A stretch of 64,000 nucleotides of DNA from Sphingomonas sp. UBA978 (GTDB lineage Bacteria; Pseudomonadota; Alphaproteobacteria; Sphingomonadales; Sphingomonadaceae). The stretch covers positions 61,650 through 125,649 of the forward strand of contig NZ_DBBS01000013.1 of the NCBI RefSeq assembly GCF_002292295.1, written 5' to 3'. The notes under the pieces were generated by a model. The model was not told the origin of the DNA. It searched no databases and saw only the letters and a list, made by a program, of their open reading frames with translations. This document shows, in pieces, positions 25,333 to 35,216 of this stretch. Position 1 is the stretch's first letter; each line of letters starts with the position of its first letter. A program made the position numbers and the translations under genes.

Positions 25333-27087
25333 TCAGCGGGCACGGACATAGTCGCCCGGCGCCTCTCCCAATGCGGGCAGCGCACCTTCGCCGGGATGGC
25401 GCGCGCCCTCGGCCGCCACCTCGTCGTCGCCGCGATCCCGCAGCCAGACGATCCAGTCGGGCCACCAGCTGCCCCGGGTCTCGGTCGCGCCCGCGACGAA
25501 GTCGGCAAGGCTCTGCGCACCCGATTCGTTGGTCCAATATTGATATTTGCCCGCGGCCGGCGGGTTGACGACGCCGGCGATATGGCCCGACCCGGCGAGG
25601 ACGAAGCGGAGCGGTCCGCGGAACAGCTGCGTGATCTTCCACACGCTGTCCGCCGGCGCGATATGATCCTCGCGCCCCGCCTGGACATAGGCCGGCGTGG
25701 TCACGCGGGTGAGGTCGAGCGCCTCGCCCGCGACCGACATCGCACCCGGCTGCACCAGCAGATTGTCGCGATACAGATCGGTCAGGTACGACAGATGCCA
25801 TTTCGACGGCAGGTTGGTGGTATCGCCGTTCCAGTGGAGCAGGTCGAACGGGGTATAGTCCGACCCCAGCAGGTAATTGTTGGTGACGTAGTTCCAGATC
25901 AGGTCGCGACCGCGCAACAGGTTGAACGTCGCCGCCATGTAACGCCCGTCGAGGAAGCCCTGCGGCGACAGCGCGCCGATCAGCGCCAGCTGTTCCTCGG
26001 TGACGAAATTCTGCAATTCGCCGGCGCGAGCGAAGTCGACCTGCGCGGTGAAGAAGGTGGCGCTCGCGACCTTGTCCGCCTCGTCGCGCGCGGCGAGCAG
26101 CGCCAGCGTCGCGGCCAGCGTGGTGCCGGCGACGCAATAGCCGATCGTGTGGACCGACGGCACGTCGAGCAACGCGCGGATCGTATCGACCGCCTCGACC
26201 TGCGCGGCGACGTAATCGTCCCAGATCACGTCCTTCATCGATGCGTCCGCCGACTTCCACGACACCATGAACACGGTGATGCCCTGCTCCACCGCCCAGC
26301 GGATGAAGCTCTTCTCCGGCGTCAGGTCGAGGATGTAGAAGCGGTTGATCCAGGGCGGAAAGATCACCAGCGGCGTCGCCAGCACCCGTTCGGTCGTCGG
26401 CGTGTACTGGATCAGTTCGTACAAAGCGGTGCGCTTGACCACCTTGCCCGGGGTCATCGCCAGATTGCGCCCGACTTCGAACGCGCCCTCGCTGGTATGG
26501 GTCAGTTGCCCCTTGCCGATGTCGGCGAGCATGTTGCGCAGGCCATCGAGCAGGTTCTGGCCCCTGGTTTCGATCGTCTTCTCGACCACCTCGGGATTGG
26601 TCATCGGGAAGTTCGACGGGCTCATCGCATCGACCAGCCCGCGCGCGGCGAAGCGCAATTGCTCCTTCTGCTTCTCGGGCACGCCGTCGAGCGCATCGAC
26701 GCCGCGCAGCATATGATCGGCGATCAGATTGTAGCTGCGGCGGATCCAGTCGAAATAGGGGTCGTCGCGCCACGCCGCGGCCTTGAAGCGCTTGTCGCGG
26801 GCATCCCCCTCGGACTGCGGCGGCGGCGGCACCGCGGCGGCGGGATCGACGAAACGCTGCCAGAGGGCGAGATTGTCCCGCCAATAGTCCTGCGTCTGCT
26901 GGAGCAGCGCGGGACTGGCGAAGGGCGATGCCGAATCGGGCGTCTGCCCCGCCTGCATCAGGCCGAGCCCCTGCTCCATCATCATCTGCTGCGCCCGGCC
27001 CATCACCCAGGTCCAGTGCTGCAGATCGGCGAGATCGGGCGCGCCGGTCGTGGGGCGGGCGGTCTGGTCGTCGTGGTGATCGGCCAT
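25333..27087 (-). CDS. phaC: Class I polyhydroxyalkanoate synthase
   Basis: Polymerises (R)-3-hydroxyacyl-CoA into PHA at the granule surface. The 584-aa length is that of class I. N-terminal PhaC_N region carries DPYFDWIRRSYNLIADHMLR and SPSNFPMTNPEVV. The lipase-like box is GYCVAG with nucleophile Cys318; the catalytic Asp lies in QAGREDHIAP and the His in GSGHIAGVVNPP. The block DLLHWNGDTTNLPSKWHLSY is typical. The product is probably PHB, given phaB at 9 kb. A short gap follows, and then phaP on the same strand with its own promoter. The last 20 residues are poorly conserved. Confidence 0.95.
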   Translation of the reverse strand: MADHHDDQTARPTTGAPDLADLQHWTWVMGRAQQMMMEQGLGLMQAGQTPDSASPFASPALLQQTQDYWRDNLALWQRFVDPAAAVPPPPQSEGDARDKRFKAAAWRDDPYFDWIRRSYNLIADHMLRGVDALDGVPEKQKEQLRFAARGLVDAMSPSNFPMTNPEVVEKTIETRGQNLLDGLRNMLADIGKGQLTHTSEGAFEVGRNLAMTPGKVVKRTALYELIQYTPTTERVLATPLVIFPPWINRFYILDLTPEKSFIRWAVEQGITVFMVSWKSADASMKDVIWDDYVAAQVEAVDTIRALLDVPSVHTIGYCVAGTTLAATLALLAARDEADKVASATFFTAQVDFARAGELQNFVTEEQLALIGALSPQGFLDGRYMAATFNLLRGRDLIWNYVTNNYLLGSDYTPFDLLHWNGDTTNLPSKWHLSYLTDLYRDNLLVQPGAMSVAGEALDLTRVTTPAYVQAGREDHIAPADSVWKITQLFRGPLRFVLAGSGHIAGVVNPPAAGKYQYWTNESGAQSLADFVAGATETRGSWWPDWIVWLRDRGDDEVAAEGARHPGEGALPALGEAPGDYVRAR

Positions 27088-27232
27088 GGCATCCTCTTCC
27101 TGCGCGCTACCGTAGCGGCGGCGGGGGCCCGTGGGAACCGGATTAGCGCGGCCGGGGCGTCACCCCGGCGGTTTGAAGTGGTGAAAGGGGCGCGGCGGGC
27201 GTAGGGTGTGCGGGTCCATTACAAGGTGACCC

Positions 27233-28446
<1,214 letters not shown>

Positions 28447-28447
<1 letters not shown>

Positions 28448-28719
28448 TGTTCGTCTTTCGCGGGCTGGAAAGCCATCCGCGGTCATTCGTGAAGGCGGTG
28501 TCATGGCGCACCGTCGGGTCGATCGACACCTTCATTCTCGGCATGCTGTTCACCAGCGGCAATGCCAAGATCGCCGGATCGATCGCGGGAACCGAGGTCG
28601 TCACCAAGATCCTGCTGTTCTATTTCCACGAGCGCGCCTGGTCGCTGGTCCGCTGGGGACATCGACCGGATGCGGGCGGCCCCGACCAGTCGGGCGAGGG
28701 CGTGGCGACGCCCGCATGA
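28447..28719 (+). CDS. DUF2061 small membrane protein (90 aa)
   Basis: The DUF2061 signature is visible: ESHPRSFVKAVSWRTVGSID, FILGMLFTSGNAKIAGSIAG and ILLFYFHERAWSLVRWG. Two hydrophobic stretches suggest two membrane helices. The function of the family is not known. The gene starts in a TGATG overlap with the aminotransferase and ends in an ATGA overlap with the thioesterase gene. Confidence 0.86.
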
Positions 28720-29147
28720 CGCAACAGGACACGCGGGACGGCTTCGCCTTCTCGACACGCTTCCGCGTCCGTTACGCCGAGATAGACGGGCAGAAGGTCG
28801 TCTTCAACTCGCGCTATCTCGAATATGCCGACGTCGCGGCGACCGGATTCTGGGAATGGACGGGGATCGAGGCGGCGCTGGGCGACGTCTGGCGGCACAC
28901 CGAATTCCACGTCCGCAAGGCGGAGGTGGATTATCTCAGGCCCTTCGTCTGGGGCGATACCGTCGCCGCGCATGTCCGGATCGCGCGAATTGGTGGATCG
29001 AGCCTGACGATGGCGATGGACCTGGCGCATGGCGACACCGGCGCGCTCCACGCGCAGATCCTCATGGTGATGGTCAACGTCCATTTGCCGACCGGCCGCC
29101 CGGTCGCGATCGGCGATGACGTACGCGCATTCCTCGCGACGCTATAG
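28716..29147 (+). CDS. Acyl-CoA thioesterase, 4HBT hotdog family (143 aa)
   Basis: Hotdog-fold thioesterase. The typical RVRYAEIDGQKVVFNSRYLE contains the active-site Asp and the Asn-x-x-Tyr turn of the 4-hydroxybenzoyl-CoA-type family. It is followed by a long helix (YADVAATGFWEWTGI) and the strands KAEVDYLRPFVWGDTVAAHV. It hydrolyses an acyl-CoA of unknown chain. The ATG at 28716 overlaps the previous stop (ATGA). It ends near the convergent HxlR gene; a 7-bp hairpin at 29176-29193 lies between. Confidence 0.83.
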   Translation: MTQQDTRDGFAFSTRFRVRYAEIDGQKVVFNSRYLEYADVAATGFWEWTGIEAALGDVWRHTEFHVRKAEVDYLRPFVWGDTVAAHVRIARIGGSSLTMAMDLAHGDTGALHAQILMVMVNVHLPTGRPVAIGDDVRAFLATL

Positions 29148-29175
29148 CGCTCCGCAGGAACACAGGGCCCGTCCG

Positions 29176-29193
29176 CACGGGCATCAGCCCGTG
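29176..29193. terminator. Short hairpin between thioesterase and HxlR genes
   Basis: CACGGGC (29176-29182), ATCA loop, GCCCGTG (29187-29193): a perfect 7-bp stem that includes the end of the HxlR gene, whose stop codon is in the loop. No T-tract. Confidence 0.35.
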
Positions 29194-29660
29194 ACGCCGA
29201 CATCCTCCGGCAGTGCCCATATCAGGTCGCCCTTGCCGAGCACGCGGCCATCGTGGGCGTGTACCGCGACCGGCGCGATCGGGCGGCGGTCGCGTGTGTC
29301 GACGAGGATCGGGAAGGCCGGCACGCCCAGCTCCCAGCGCTCGCCCCATTGCCGAAGCGCGATCATCGTCGGCAGCAGGGCATGGCCCTTCTCCGTCAGC
29401 GTATAGCGGATCTTGCGGCGATCGTCGGGCATCGGCTGCCGTTGCAGGATGCCATGGTCGACCAGCCTCGCCAGCCGGTTGGCGAGGATGTTGCGGGCGA
29501 TGCCGAGTTCGGCCTGATATTCCTCGAAATGATGCAGGCCATTGAAGGAAGCGCGCAGGATCAGGAACGCCCAGCGCTCACCCATCGCCTCCAGCGCCGC
29601 CGGCAGGCTGCATTCGCGTAAGGTTTCCCGCAATTTGGGCGCATCCGCCGGTTTCGCCAT
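29184..29660 (-). CDS. HxlR family transcriptional regulator (158 aa)
   Basis: A winged-helix regulator. The HxlR domain occupies residues about 15-105, including RECSLPAALEAMGERWAFLI with the conserved Cys and Trp, the HHFEEYQAELGIARNILANR recognition region and the wing DDRRKIRYTLTEKGHALLP. Such proteins often sense electrophiles or oxidants through the N-terminal Cys; this is not proved here. The ATG at 29660 has AGAGGA 6 bases upstream; the longer in-frame reading has no support. It is divergent from the CC_3452-like gene, a possible target. Confidence 0.85.
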   Translation of the reverse strand: MAKPADAPKLRETLRECSLPAALEAMGERWAFLILRASFNGLHHFEEYQAELGIARNILANRLARLVDHGILQRQPMPDDRRKIRYTLTEKGHALLPTMIALRQWGERWELGVPAFPILVDTRDRRPIAPVAVHAHDGRVLGKGDLIWALPEDVGVTG

Positions 29661-29799
29661 CGTGATCCTCTCGAATGCGCGATCGTACCGCAAAACCGTC
29701 GCCGGGCGGAATGGTTTGTCGGTTTTGAGTTGCAACCTGCAACCTATAACGGTAGGCGGCGACATCGCAATTACAAAAAGGTTCGGGAGGACCGCCGCC

Positions 29800-30120
29800 A
29801 TGAAGATGATCGCCACGCTTGCCCCCGTCGCCGCCTTCCTCGTCGCCACGCTGGCCGGCACCCCCGCCGCAGCCGCGCCGGCCGACGTCTATGCCGCGGT
29901 TCCGGCCGCCCCCTCGACCAAGTCGAGCTTCATCACCCGCTCGACCGCATGGCGGCTGCAGAACGGCACCTTCGTCGCCGGCCAGGCGCCCGAGCGCCCC
30001 GCCGTCCTGTGCGAACTCGTCGTCCGTCAGGTCGGCGCGCTGACCAGCTTCTCGGTCGGCGGCAAGGCCTATGACGCCGACCAGCTCGCCAAGTGCAACG
30101 CCAAGGCGAAGAAGGCCTGA
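29800..30120 (+). CDS. CC_3452-family secreted protein (106 aa)
   Basis: A cleavable signal peptide (about residues 1-26, ending TPAAAAP) is followed by an 80-residue mature domain ending ALTSFSVGGKAYDADQLAKCNA. This resembles the small alphaproteobacterial CC_3452 family, recognised by the core PAVLCELVVRQVGALTSFSV and the C-terminal LAKCNAKAKKA. Two Cys could form a disulphide. The function is unknown. GGGAGG lies 9 bases ahead of ATG 29800. It is divergent from hxlR and followed by a strong hairpin. The family assignment is from memory. Confidence 0.7.
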   Translation: MKMIATLAPVAAFLVATLAGTPAAAAPADVYAAVPAAPSTKSSFITRSTAWRLQNGTFVAGQAPERPAVLCELVVRQVGALTSFSVGGKAYDADQLAKCNAKAKKA

Positions 30121-30162
30121 GGGCGACCGTCCGCTTCGGCCCGAAACGAACGCATGCCTTTG

Positions 30163-30188
30163 CCCGCGGACGAGGAATCGTCCGCGGG
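30163..30188 (+). terminator. Hairpin terminator of the CC_3452-like gene
   Basis: A perfect 11-bp stem, CCCGCGGACGA (30163-30173) and its complement (30178-30188), carries a stable GGAA tetraloop. It lies 43 bases after the stop and ahead of the relA/spoT gene; no T-tract follows. Confidence 0.6.
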
Positions 30189-30238
30189 AACGCAACAATA
30201 TGTTGCAAAGCGGTACGACCGTCCCCCATGTGGGCGCT

Positions 30239-32341
30239 GTGCTACGGCAATATGAACTGGTCGACCGCGTGCTCGACTACGACCCGGACGCCGACGAGGC
30301 GCTGCTCAACCGCGCCTATGTCTTTTCGATGCAGGCGCATGGCAGCCAGAAGCGCGCGAGCGGCGATCCCTATTTCAGCCACCCGATCGAGGTCGCCGGC
30401 ATCCTCACCGACCTGAGGCTGGACGACGAGACGATCGCGACCGCGATCCTGCACGACACGATCGAGGATACGGTCGCGACGCCGGAAGAGATCACGCGGC
30501 TGTTCGGCACCAATGTCGCGCGGCTGGTCGACGGCGTCACCAAACTCTCCAAGATCGAGGCGCAGAGCGAGAACGAGCGCGCCGCCGAGAATCTGCGCAA
30601 ATTCCTGCTCGCCATGTCGGACGACATCCGCGTGCTGCTGGTCAAGCTCGCCGACCGGCTCCACAACATGCGCACGCTCCATCACATTCCCAAGCCCGAG
30701 AAGCGGCGGCGGATCGCGAAGGAGACGATGGACATCTACGCCCCGCTCGCCGAGCGGATCGGCATGTACGAGTTCATGAAGGAGATGCAGACGCTCGCCT
30801 TCGAACAGCTCGAACCCGAGGCGTATGAATCGATCAGCAAGCGGCTGGAACTGCTCAAGACCGGCGGCGGCGACCGGATCGCGCGGATCGGATCGGGGCT
30901 GACGCTGCTGCTCGGCCGCGCCGGGATCGAGGCCGAGGTCCATGGCCGCGAAAAGCATCCCTATTCGATCTGGCGCAAGATGAGCGAGCGCCACATCAGC
31001 TTCGAACAGCTCAGCGACATCATGGCGTTCCGCGCGATCGTGCCGACGATCGAGGATTGCTACCGGACGCTGGGCGTCATCCACCGCCGCTGGCCGATGG
31101 TGCCGGGGCGATTCAAGGATTACATCTCGACGCCGAAGCGCAACGGCTACCGGTCGCTCCACACCAGCGTCATCCACGCCGACAATGCGCGGATCGAGAT
31201 CCAGATCCGAACCCCAGACATGCATGCCGAAGCCGAATTCGGGCTGGCGGCGCATTGGGCGTACAAGGAAAAGAAGATCCGCGCCGACAGCCAGCACAGC
31301 TGGATCGCCGACCTCGTCGAGATCCTCGAAACCGCGGGCAGCCCCGAGGAGCTGCTCGAGCACACGCGGATGGCGATGTACCAGGATCGCATCTTCGCCT
31401 TCACGCCGAAGGGCGAGCTGATCCAGCTGCCCAAGGGCGCGACCCCGATCGACTTCGCCTATGCGGTCCACACCGATCTCGGCGACCAGGCGGTGGGCGC
31501 CAAGATCAACGGCCGCGTCGTGCCGCTGTCGACGGTCATCGAGAATGGCGACCAGGTGCAGGTGCTGCGGTCCAAGGGACAGGTGCCGCAGCCCGGCTGG
31601 CTCAACTTCGCGATCACCGGCAAGGCGCTGGCGGGTATCCGCCGCCACCTGCGCCACAAGGAGCGCGACGAGCTGATCGCGCTCGGCCGCAAACTGTACG
31701 ACGATATCGTCCAGCGGCTGCCCGCGACGATCGGCGGCGACGCGCTCGATCATGCGCTGCAACGGCTCAAACTGTCCGACGAGGCGGCGCTGATGGCGGC
31801 GATCGCGCGGCGCAGCATTTCCGACGCCGCGGTGATGGAGGCGCTGATGCCGGGATCGGCGGGGGCGGACGTCGGGCTGCTGGCGCCGCAATCCACCGCC
31901 ATCTCGATCAAGGGGCTGACCCCGGGCGTCGCCTTCGACCTCGCCGAATGCTGCCACCCGGTGCCGGGCGATCGGATCGTCGGCCTGCGCCGCCCCGATG
32001 CGGGGATCGAAGTGCATGCGATCGACTGTTCGGTGCTCGCCGAACTGGCGGAGCGCGGCGCCAACGAAACCGACTGGGTCGACGTCGACTGGGGCGACAA
32101 GAGCGACGGCGCGGTCGCCCGCATCGCGGTGCAGGTGAAGAACGAACCCGGCGCGCTCGGCATCGTCTCGACGATCATCGGTGCCCATCGCGCCAACATC
32201 ATCGCGCTGCGGCTGGATACGCGCGATTCGATGTTCCACACCAACGTCATCGACGTCGAGGTTCACGACATCCACCAGCTGATGCGCCTCATCGCCGCCC
32301 TGCGCGCCGCGGATGCGGTGAATGCGGTGGACCGGGTCTAG
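30239..32341 (+). CDS. rsh: Bifunctional (p)ppGpp synthetase/hydrolase (RelA/SpoT homologue, 700 aa)
   Basis: Makes and degrades the stringent-response alarmone (p)ppGpp. Order: HD hydrolase (about residues 20-190) with AYVFSMQAHGSQKRASGDPY and the intact HDTIEDT; synthetase (about 230-350) with REKHPYSIWRKM, GRFKDYISTPKRNGYRSLHT and EIQIRTPDMHAEAEFG; TGS (about 380-440, FAFTPKGELIQLPKGATPID); and C-terminal ACT (VKNEPGALGIVSTIIGAHRA). RFKD rather than ExDD at the synthetase entry indicates a bifunctional enzyme. The family start MLRQYELVDRVLDYD fits GTG 30239; an ATG at 30200 is an alternative. In alphaproteobacteria one such gene is usually the sole long RSH. Confidence 0.93.
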   Translation: MLRQYELVDRVLDYDPDADEALLNRAYVFSMQAHGSQKRASGDPYFSHPIEVAGILTDLRLDDETIATAILHDTIEDTVATPEEITRLFGTNVARLVDGVTKLSKIEAQSENERAAENLRKFLLAMSDDIRVLLVKLADRLHNMRTLHHIPKPEKRRRIAKETMDIYAPLAERIGMYEFMKEMQTLAFEQLEPEAYESISKRLELLKTGGGDRIARIGSGLTLLLGRAGIEAEVHGREKHPYSIWRKMSERHISFEQLSDIMAFRAIVPTIEDCYRTLGVIHRRWPMVPGRFKDYISTPKRNGYRSLHTSVIHADNARIEIQIRTPDMHAEAEFGLAAHWAYKEKKIRADSQHSWIADLVEILETAGSPEELLEHTRMAMYQDRIFAFTPKGELIQLPKGATPIDFAYAVHTDLGDQAVGAKINGRVVPLSTVIENGDQVQVLRSKGQVPQPGWLNFAITGKALAGIRRHLRHKERDELIALGRKLYDDIVQRLPATIGGDALDHALQRLKLSDEAALMAAIARRSISDAAVMEALMPGSAGADVGLLAPQSTAISIKGLTPGVAFDLAECCHPVPGDRIVGLRRPDAGIEVHAIDCSVLAELAERGANETDWVDVDWGDKSDGAVARIAVQVKNEPGALGIVSTIIGAHRANIIALRLDTRDSMFHTNVIDVEVHDIHQLMRLIAALRAADAVNAVDRV

Positions 32342-32426
32342 CAACGGGGTTTCGCGGTACTGCCGAGGCGCCTGTGCCAGGAGGCAGCGATCCACGCCCG
32401 TAACCACGGCAAACGCCGGACCCCAT

Positions 32427-32541
32427 CCCCGTCATCAGGGCGAACGCCGGGAGCCATGGATGGGTGACGGTATGAGGTACGGGGCGAGCGCCACCGGTGG
32501 CGTACCGCAACCATGGGTCCCGGCGTTCGCCGGGATGACGG
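32427..32541. repeat. REP-like inverted pair between convergent genes
   Basis: A unit like that at 13.35 kb (GTCAT, then GGGCGAACGCCGGGAGCCATGG, 32431-32458 in two parts) faces its inverse CCATGGGTCCCGGCGTTCGC, continuing CGGGATGACGG (32511-32541). The spacer holds a 14-base perfect palindrome CGCCACCGGTGGCG. It lies between the relA/spoT stop and the HAD gene, which converge. Confidence 0.7.
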
Positions 32542-32576
32542 AGAGAACCGGGATGACGGGGAACCGGCGAAAGCCC

Positions 32577-33221
32577 TTACGCCAGCAGTCCCAGCCCCCG
32601 CAGTTCGCCGCGCAAGGTCGGCTCGTCCACGAAATGCAGCGCGATCAGGTCGACATCCCTCGCACCGGCGACGTTCGCGGCATTGTCGTCGATGAACACC
32701 GTTCGCGCCGCCTCCAGCCCGAACCGGTCGAGCGCGAGGCGGTAAATGGCGGGATCGGGCTTCACCAGCTTCTCGGCGCCCGACACGACGACGTCGCGGA
32801 ACCGGTCGAACATCGCCGATTCGCGCGCGCGGAACGGCGGCCAGAATTCGTGGCTGAAGTTGGTGATCGCGAACAGCGGCACGTCCGCCGCCTCCAGTTC
32901 GTCGACCAGCGCGTGCATGCCGGCGATCGGTGCGCCGATGCTCTCCAGGAACCGGGGTCCCCAGGCGGCGATCAGGTCGGCATGCTGCGGATACAGTGCG
33001 ACGAGCTCCGCCGAGGTATCGGCGAAGTCGCGTCCGGCATCGTGCTGGAAATGCCATTCGTGCGTGACGACGTCACGCAGGAACGCATCCAGCGCCCGAT
33101 CGTCAGCGATCAGGCGCCGGTAGAGGATCCGCGGATCCCAGTCGTACAAGACCCGGCCGACGTCGAAGATCACGGCCGTCGGAACGGCCGCGGACGATCC
33201 GACGGCGGCAGGTGTCGCCAA
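32577..33221 (-). CDS. HAD family hydrolase (214 aa)
   Basis: A HAD-IA-type phosphatase. Motif I is VIFDVGRVLYDWDP: the nucleophile Asp is present but the usual second Asp is Gly, as in YihX-like and related members. Motif II is LFAITNFSHEFW, motif III the Lys of EKLVKPDPAIY, and motif IV VFIDDNAANVAGAR. The substrate is unknown. The only start near the conserved motif is TTG 33221 (or a later GTG), 6 bases after the rpmJ stop, so the two genes are probably co-transcribed. Confidence 0.82.
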   Translation of the reverse strand: MATPAAVGSSAAVPTAVIFDVGRVLYDWDPRILYRRLIADDRALDAFLRDVVTHEWHFQHDAGRDFADTSAELVALYPQHADLIAAWGPRFLESIGAPIAGMHALVDELEAADVPLFAITNFSHEFWPPFRARESAMFDRFRDVVVSGAEKLVKPDPAIYRLALDRFGLEAARTVFIDDNAANVAGARDVDLIALHFVDEPTLRGELRGLGLLA

Positions 33222-33226
33222 GTGGC

Positions 33227-33352
33227 TTAGCCCTGGCGCGCCTTGAACCGGCGGTTGGTCTTGTTGATGACGTAGGTACGGCCGCGGCGACGGATCACGC
33301 GGTTGTCGCGATGACGGTCCTTGAGCGACTTCAGGCTATTGCGGATCTTCAT
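33227..33352 (-). CDS. rpmJ: 50S ribosomal protein L36 (41 aa)
   Basis: A minus-strand reading frame of 41 codons translates as MKIRNSLKSLKDRHRDNRVI followed by RRRGRTYVINKTNRRFKARQ and G. This is the non-zinc type of L36, without the CxxC...C/H ligands. It begins at ATG 33352, ends at TAA 33227-33229, and is followed by the HAD gene after 6 bases. It is too small for typical ORF cut-offs. A promoter-like pair lies at 33401-33429. Confidence 0.93.
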   Translation of the reverse strand: MKIRNSLKSLKDRHRDNRVIRRRGRTYVINKTNRRFKARQG

Positions 33353-33400
33353 GATCGATTCGCTTCTTTTCGAAATTGACGGTGTCGGTGAAAGCGCGAG

Positions 33401-33429
33401 CGCCTAAGACCCGAGGTCGCAATAGTCAA
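33401..33429 (-). promoter_or_regulatory. Possible promoter of rpmJ-HAD
   Basis: On the minus strand TTGACT (33429-33424), 17-base spacer, TAGGCG (33406-33401). It lies about 50 bases ahead of the rpmJ start. Prediction by eye. Confidence 0.4.
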
Positions 33430-33492
33430 GCAACGCGGGGCGCGTTAGAGCGTTTCCGCAGCGCAACGTATCGCATAAGGTGAACATCCGTC

Positions 33493-34095
33493 ATGACCAT
33501 CCGTCCGTTCCTGGCCCTCGGCATCGGTGCCGCGGCACTTGCCGGTTGCGCGACCACCGCGCCGCTGCCGCCGACGGAGGTCATCCGCTACCACCTCGGC
33601 GAACCGCTCGCGCGCGGTACGGTCGCGGTCGAGCCGCTGTCGGGCGGCGCGCCGGCCAGTCTGGAATTCAAGACCTATGCCGCCGCGGTACAGGGCGAAT
33701 TGCTCAAGGCCGGCTATAGCGTCCCGGCGCAGGGCGCGACGCCCGACTTCGTCGCCACCGTCGGCTTCGCCCGCACCAGCCAGGAAGGGCCGCCGCGCCG
33801 GTCGCCGATCAGCATCGGCATCGGCGGCGGCGGGTTCAGCGGCGGGCGTAGCGGCGGCGGCGTCGGGCTGGGCGGCGGGGTCGGCTTTCCGATCGGCGGC
33901 GGACGGCCGACGCAATTGCTGGTCGCCGAACTGTCGGTGACGATCAAGCGCCGCGCCGACCAGTCGCCGGTCTGGGAAGGCCGCGCGCAGGGCGTCAGCG
34001 ACATCAAGGGCGCCGACCAGCAGGCGGGCAAGCTCGCCCATGCGCTGTTCACCGGCTTCCCCGGTCAGTCCGGCCGCACCATCACCGTCAGGTAA
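33493..34095 (+). CDS. DUF4136 lipoprotein (200 aa)
   Basis: A signal peptide with lipobox LAGC (Cys19) suggests a lipoprotein at the inner or outer membrane. The mature part includes the DUF4136-like strands and a long Gly-rich insertion (about residues 110-145, for example GIGGGGFSGGRSGGGVGLGG), followed by TQLLVAELSVTIKRRADQSP and WEGRAQGVSDIKGADQQ. The family is of unknown function and is common in Gram-negative envelopes. It starts a closely spaced run: the M14 peptidase gene starts 12 bases after its stop. Confidence 0.8.
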   Translation: MTIRPFLALGIGAAALAGCATTAPLPPTEVIRYHLGEPLARGTVAVEPLSGGAPASLEFKTYAAAVQGELLKAGYSVPAQGATPDFVATVGFARTSQEGPPRRSPISIGIGGGGFSGGRSGGGVGLGGGVGFPIGGGRPTQLLVAELSVTIKRRADQSPVWEGRAQGVSDIKGADQQAGKLAHALFTGFPGQSGRTITVR

Positions 34096-34106
34096 TCGGG
34101 ACTTTC

Positions 34107-35216
34107 ATGACCATCAGCATCAACGCCGCCTTCGACGGCGGCAACATCCGCGTCGTCGGGATCGAGGGCGACCGGGTCGACCTCGAGATCGTGCAGGATC
34201 ACGCCTCCGACTTCTTCCAGTGGTTCTATTTCCGCGTCGCCGGTGCGCACGGGCGGCGGCTAACCTTCCGCATCCTTAACGCCGGCCAGTCGGCCTATCC
34301 GTTCGGCTGGCCCGGCTACAAGACGCGGGCCAGTACCGACCGACAGACGTGGCGGATGATCGACACGCGCTACGAAGGCGGCGTGCTGTCGTTCGACTAT
34401 GCAATCGAGGGCGAACTGGCGTGGTTCGCCTATTTCGCACCCTATACGATGGAGATGCATCATGACCTGATCGCGCGGATCGCCGCGCGGCCGGGGGTGA
34501 CGCATCGCGAACTGGGCGTTTCGCTTGACGGACAGGCCATTGACTATGTTCGCATCGGCAGCGGCCCCAAGCCGGTGTGGCTCTACGCGCGCCAGCATCC
34601 GGGCGAATCGATGGCCGAATGGTGGATGGAGGGCGCGCTCGACTGGCTGACCAGCGACGCCGCCGCGCCGCTGCTCGCCAGAGCGACGGTGCATGTCGTC
34701 CCCAACATGAACCCCGACGGCACGCGGCGCGGGCATCTGCGCACCAATGCGGCGGGCGTGAACCTCAACCGCGAATGGCACGCGCCCTCCGCCGCGCGCA
34801 GCCCCGAAGTGCTGTGCGTGCGCGATGCGATGGACGAGACCGGCGTCGCCTTTGCGATCGACGTGCACGGCGACGAGGCGATCCCGGCGAACTTCATCGC
34901 CGGGTTCGAGGGCATCCCCAACTGGACCGAGGATCACGGCGCGAAATTCTACGCCTTCGGCCGCCGCCTCGCCGAACACACCGCCGATTTCCAGATCGAG
35001 ATGGGCTATGAGAAATCGAGCGCGGGCAATGCCAATCTGTCGATGTCGACCAACCAGCTCGCGCAGCGGTTCGGCGCGGTATCGGTGACGCTGGAGATGC
35101 CGTTCAAGGACCATGATCCCAACCCCGACGCGGAATTCGGCTGGTCGCCGGAGCGGTGCAAGGCCCTTGGTGTGTCGTGCCTCGAGGTGCTGACCGGGAT
35201 GATCGACGAGATCTGA
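34107..35216 (+). CDS. M14 family metallocarboxypeptidase, cytosolic (CCP)-type (369 aa)
   Basis: A zinc carboxypeptidase of the cytosolic CCP branch. The N-terminal beta-domain (about residues 1-120, including DFFQWFYFRVAGAHGRRLTF) precedes the M14 catalytic domain. Zinc ligands are His and Glu of RQHPGES and the His of IDVHGDEAIPAN; the substrate-binding NLNREW and the catalytic Glu in VTLEMPFKDH are also present. The NPDGTRRGHLRTNAAGVNLN segment is typical. No signal peptide. Bacterial members may trim acidic tails or peptidoglycan peptides; the substrate is unknown. The stop overlaps the next start (TGATG). Confidence 0.85.
   Translation: MTISINAAFDGGNIRVVGIEGDRVDLEIVQDHASDFFQWFYFRVAGAHGRRLTFRILNAGQSAYPFGWPGYKTRASTDRQTWRMIDTRYEGGVLSFDYAIEGELAWFAYFAPYTMEMHHDLIARIAARPGVTHRELGVSLDGQAIDYVRIGSGPKPVWLYARQHPGESMAEWWMEGALDWLTSDAAAPLLARATVHVVPNMNPDGTRRGHLRTNAAGVNLNREWHAPSAARSPEVLCVRDAMDETGVAFAIDVHGDEAIPANFIAGFEGIPNWTEDHGAKFYAFGRRLAEHTADFQIEMGYEKSSAGNANLSMSTNQLAQRFGAVSVTLEMPFKDHDPNPDAEFGWSPERCKALGVSCLEVLTGMIDEI

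Noticed and set aside
32577..33221. Missing second Asp in motif I of the HAD protein as a sign of inactivation
   Set aside because: Many active HAD-IA enzymes have this Gly variant, and the other motifs are intact.
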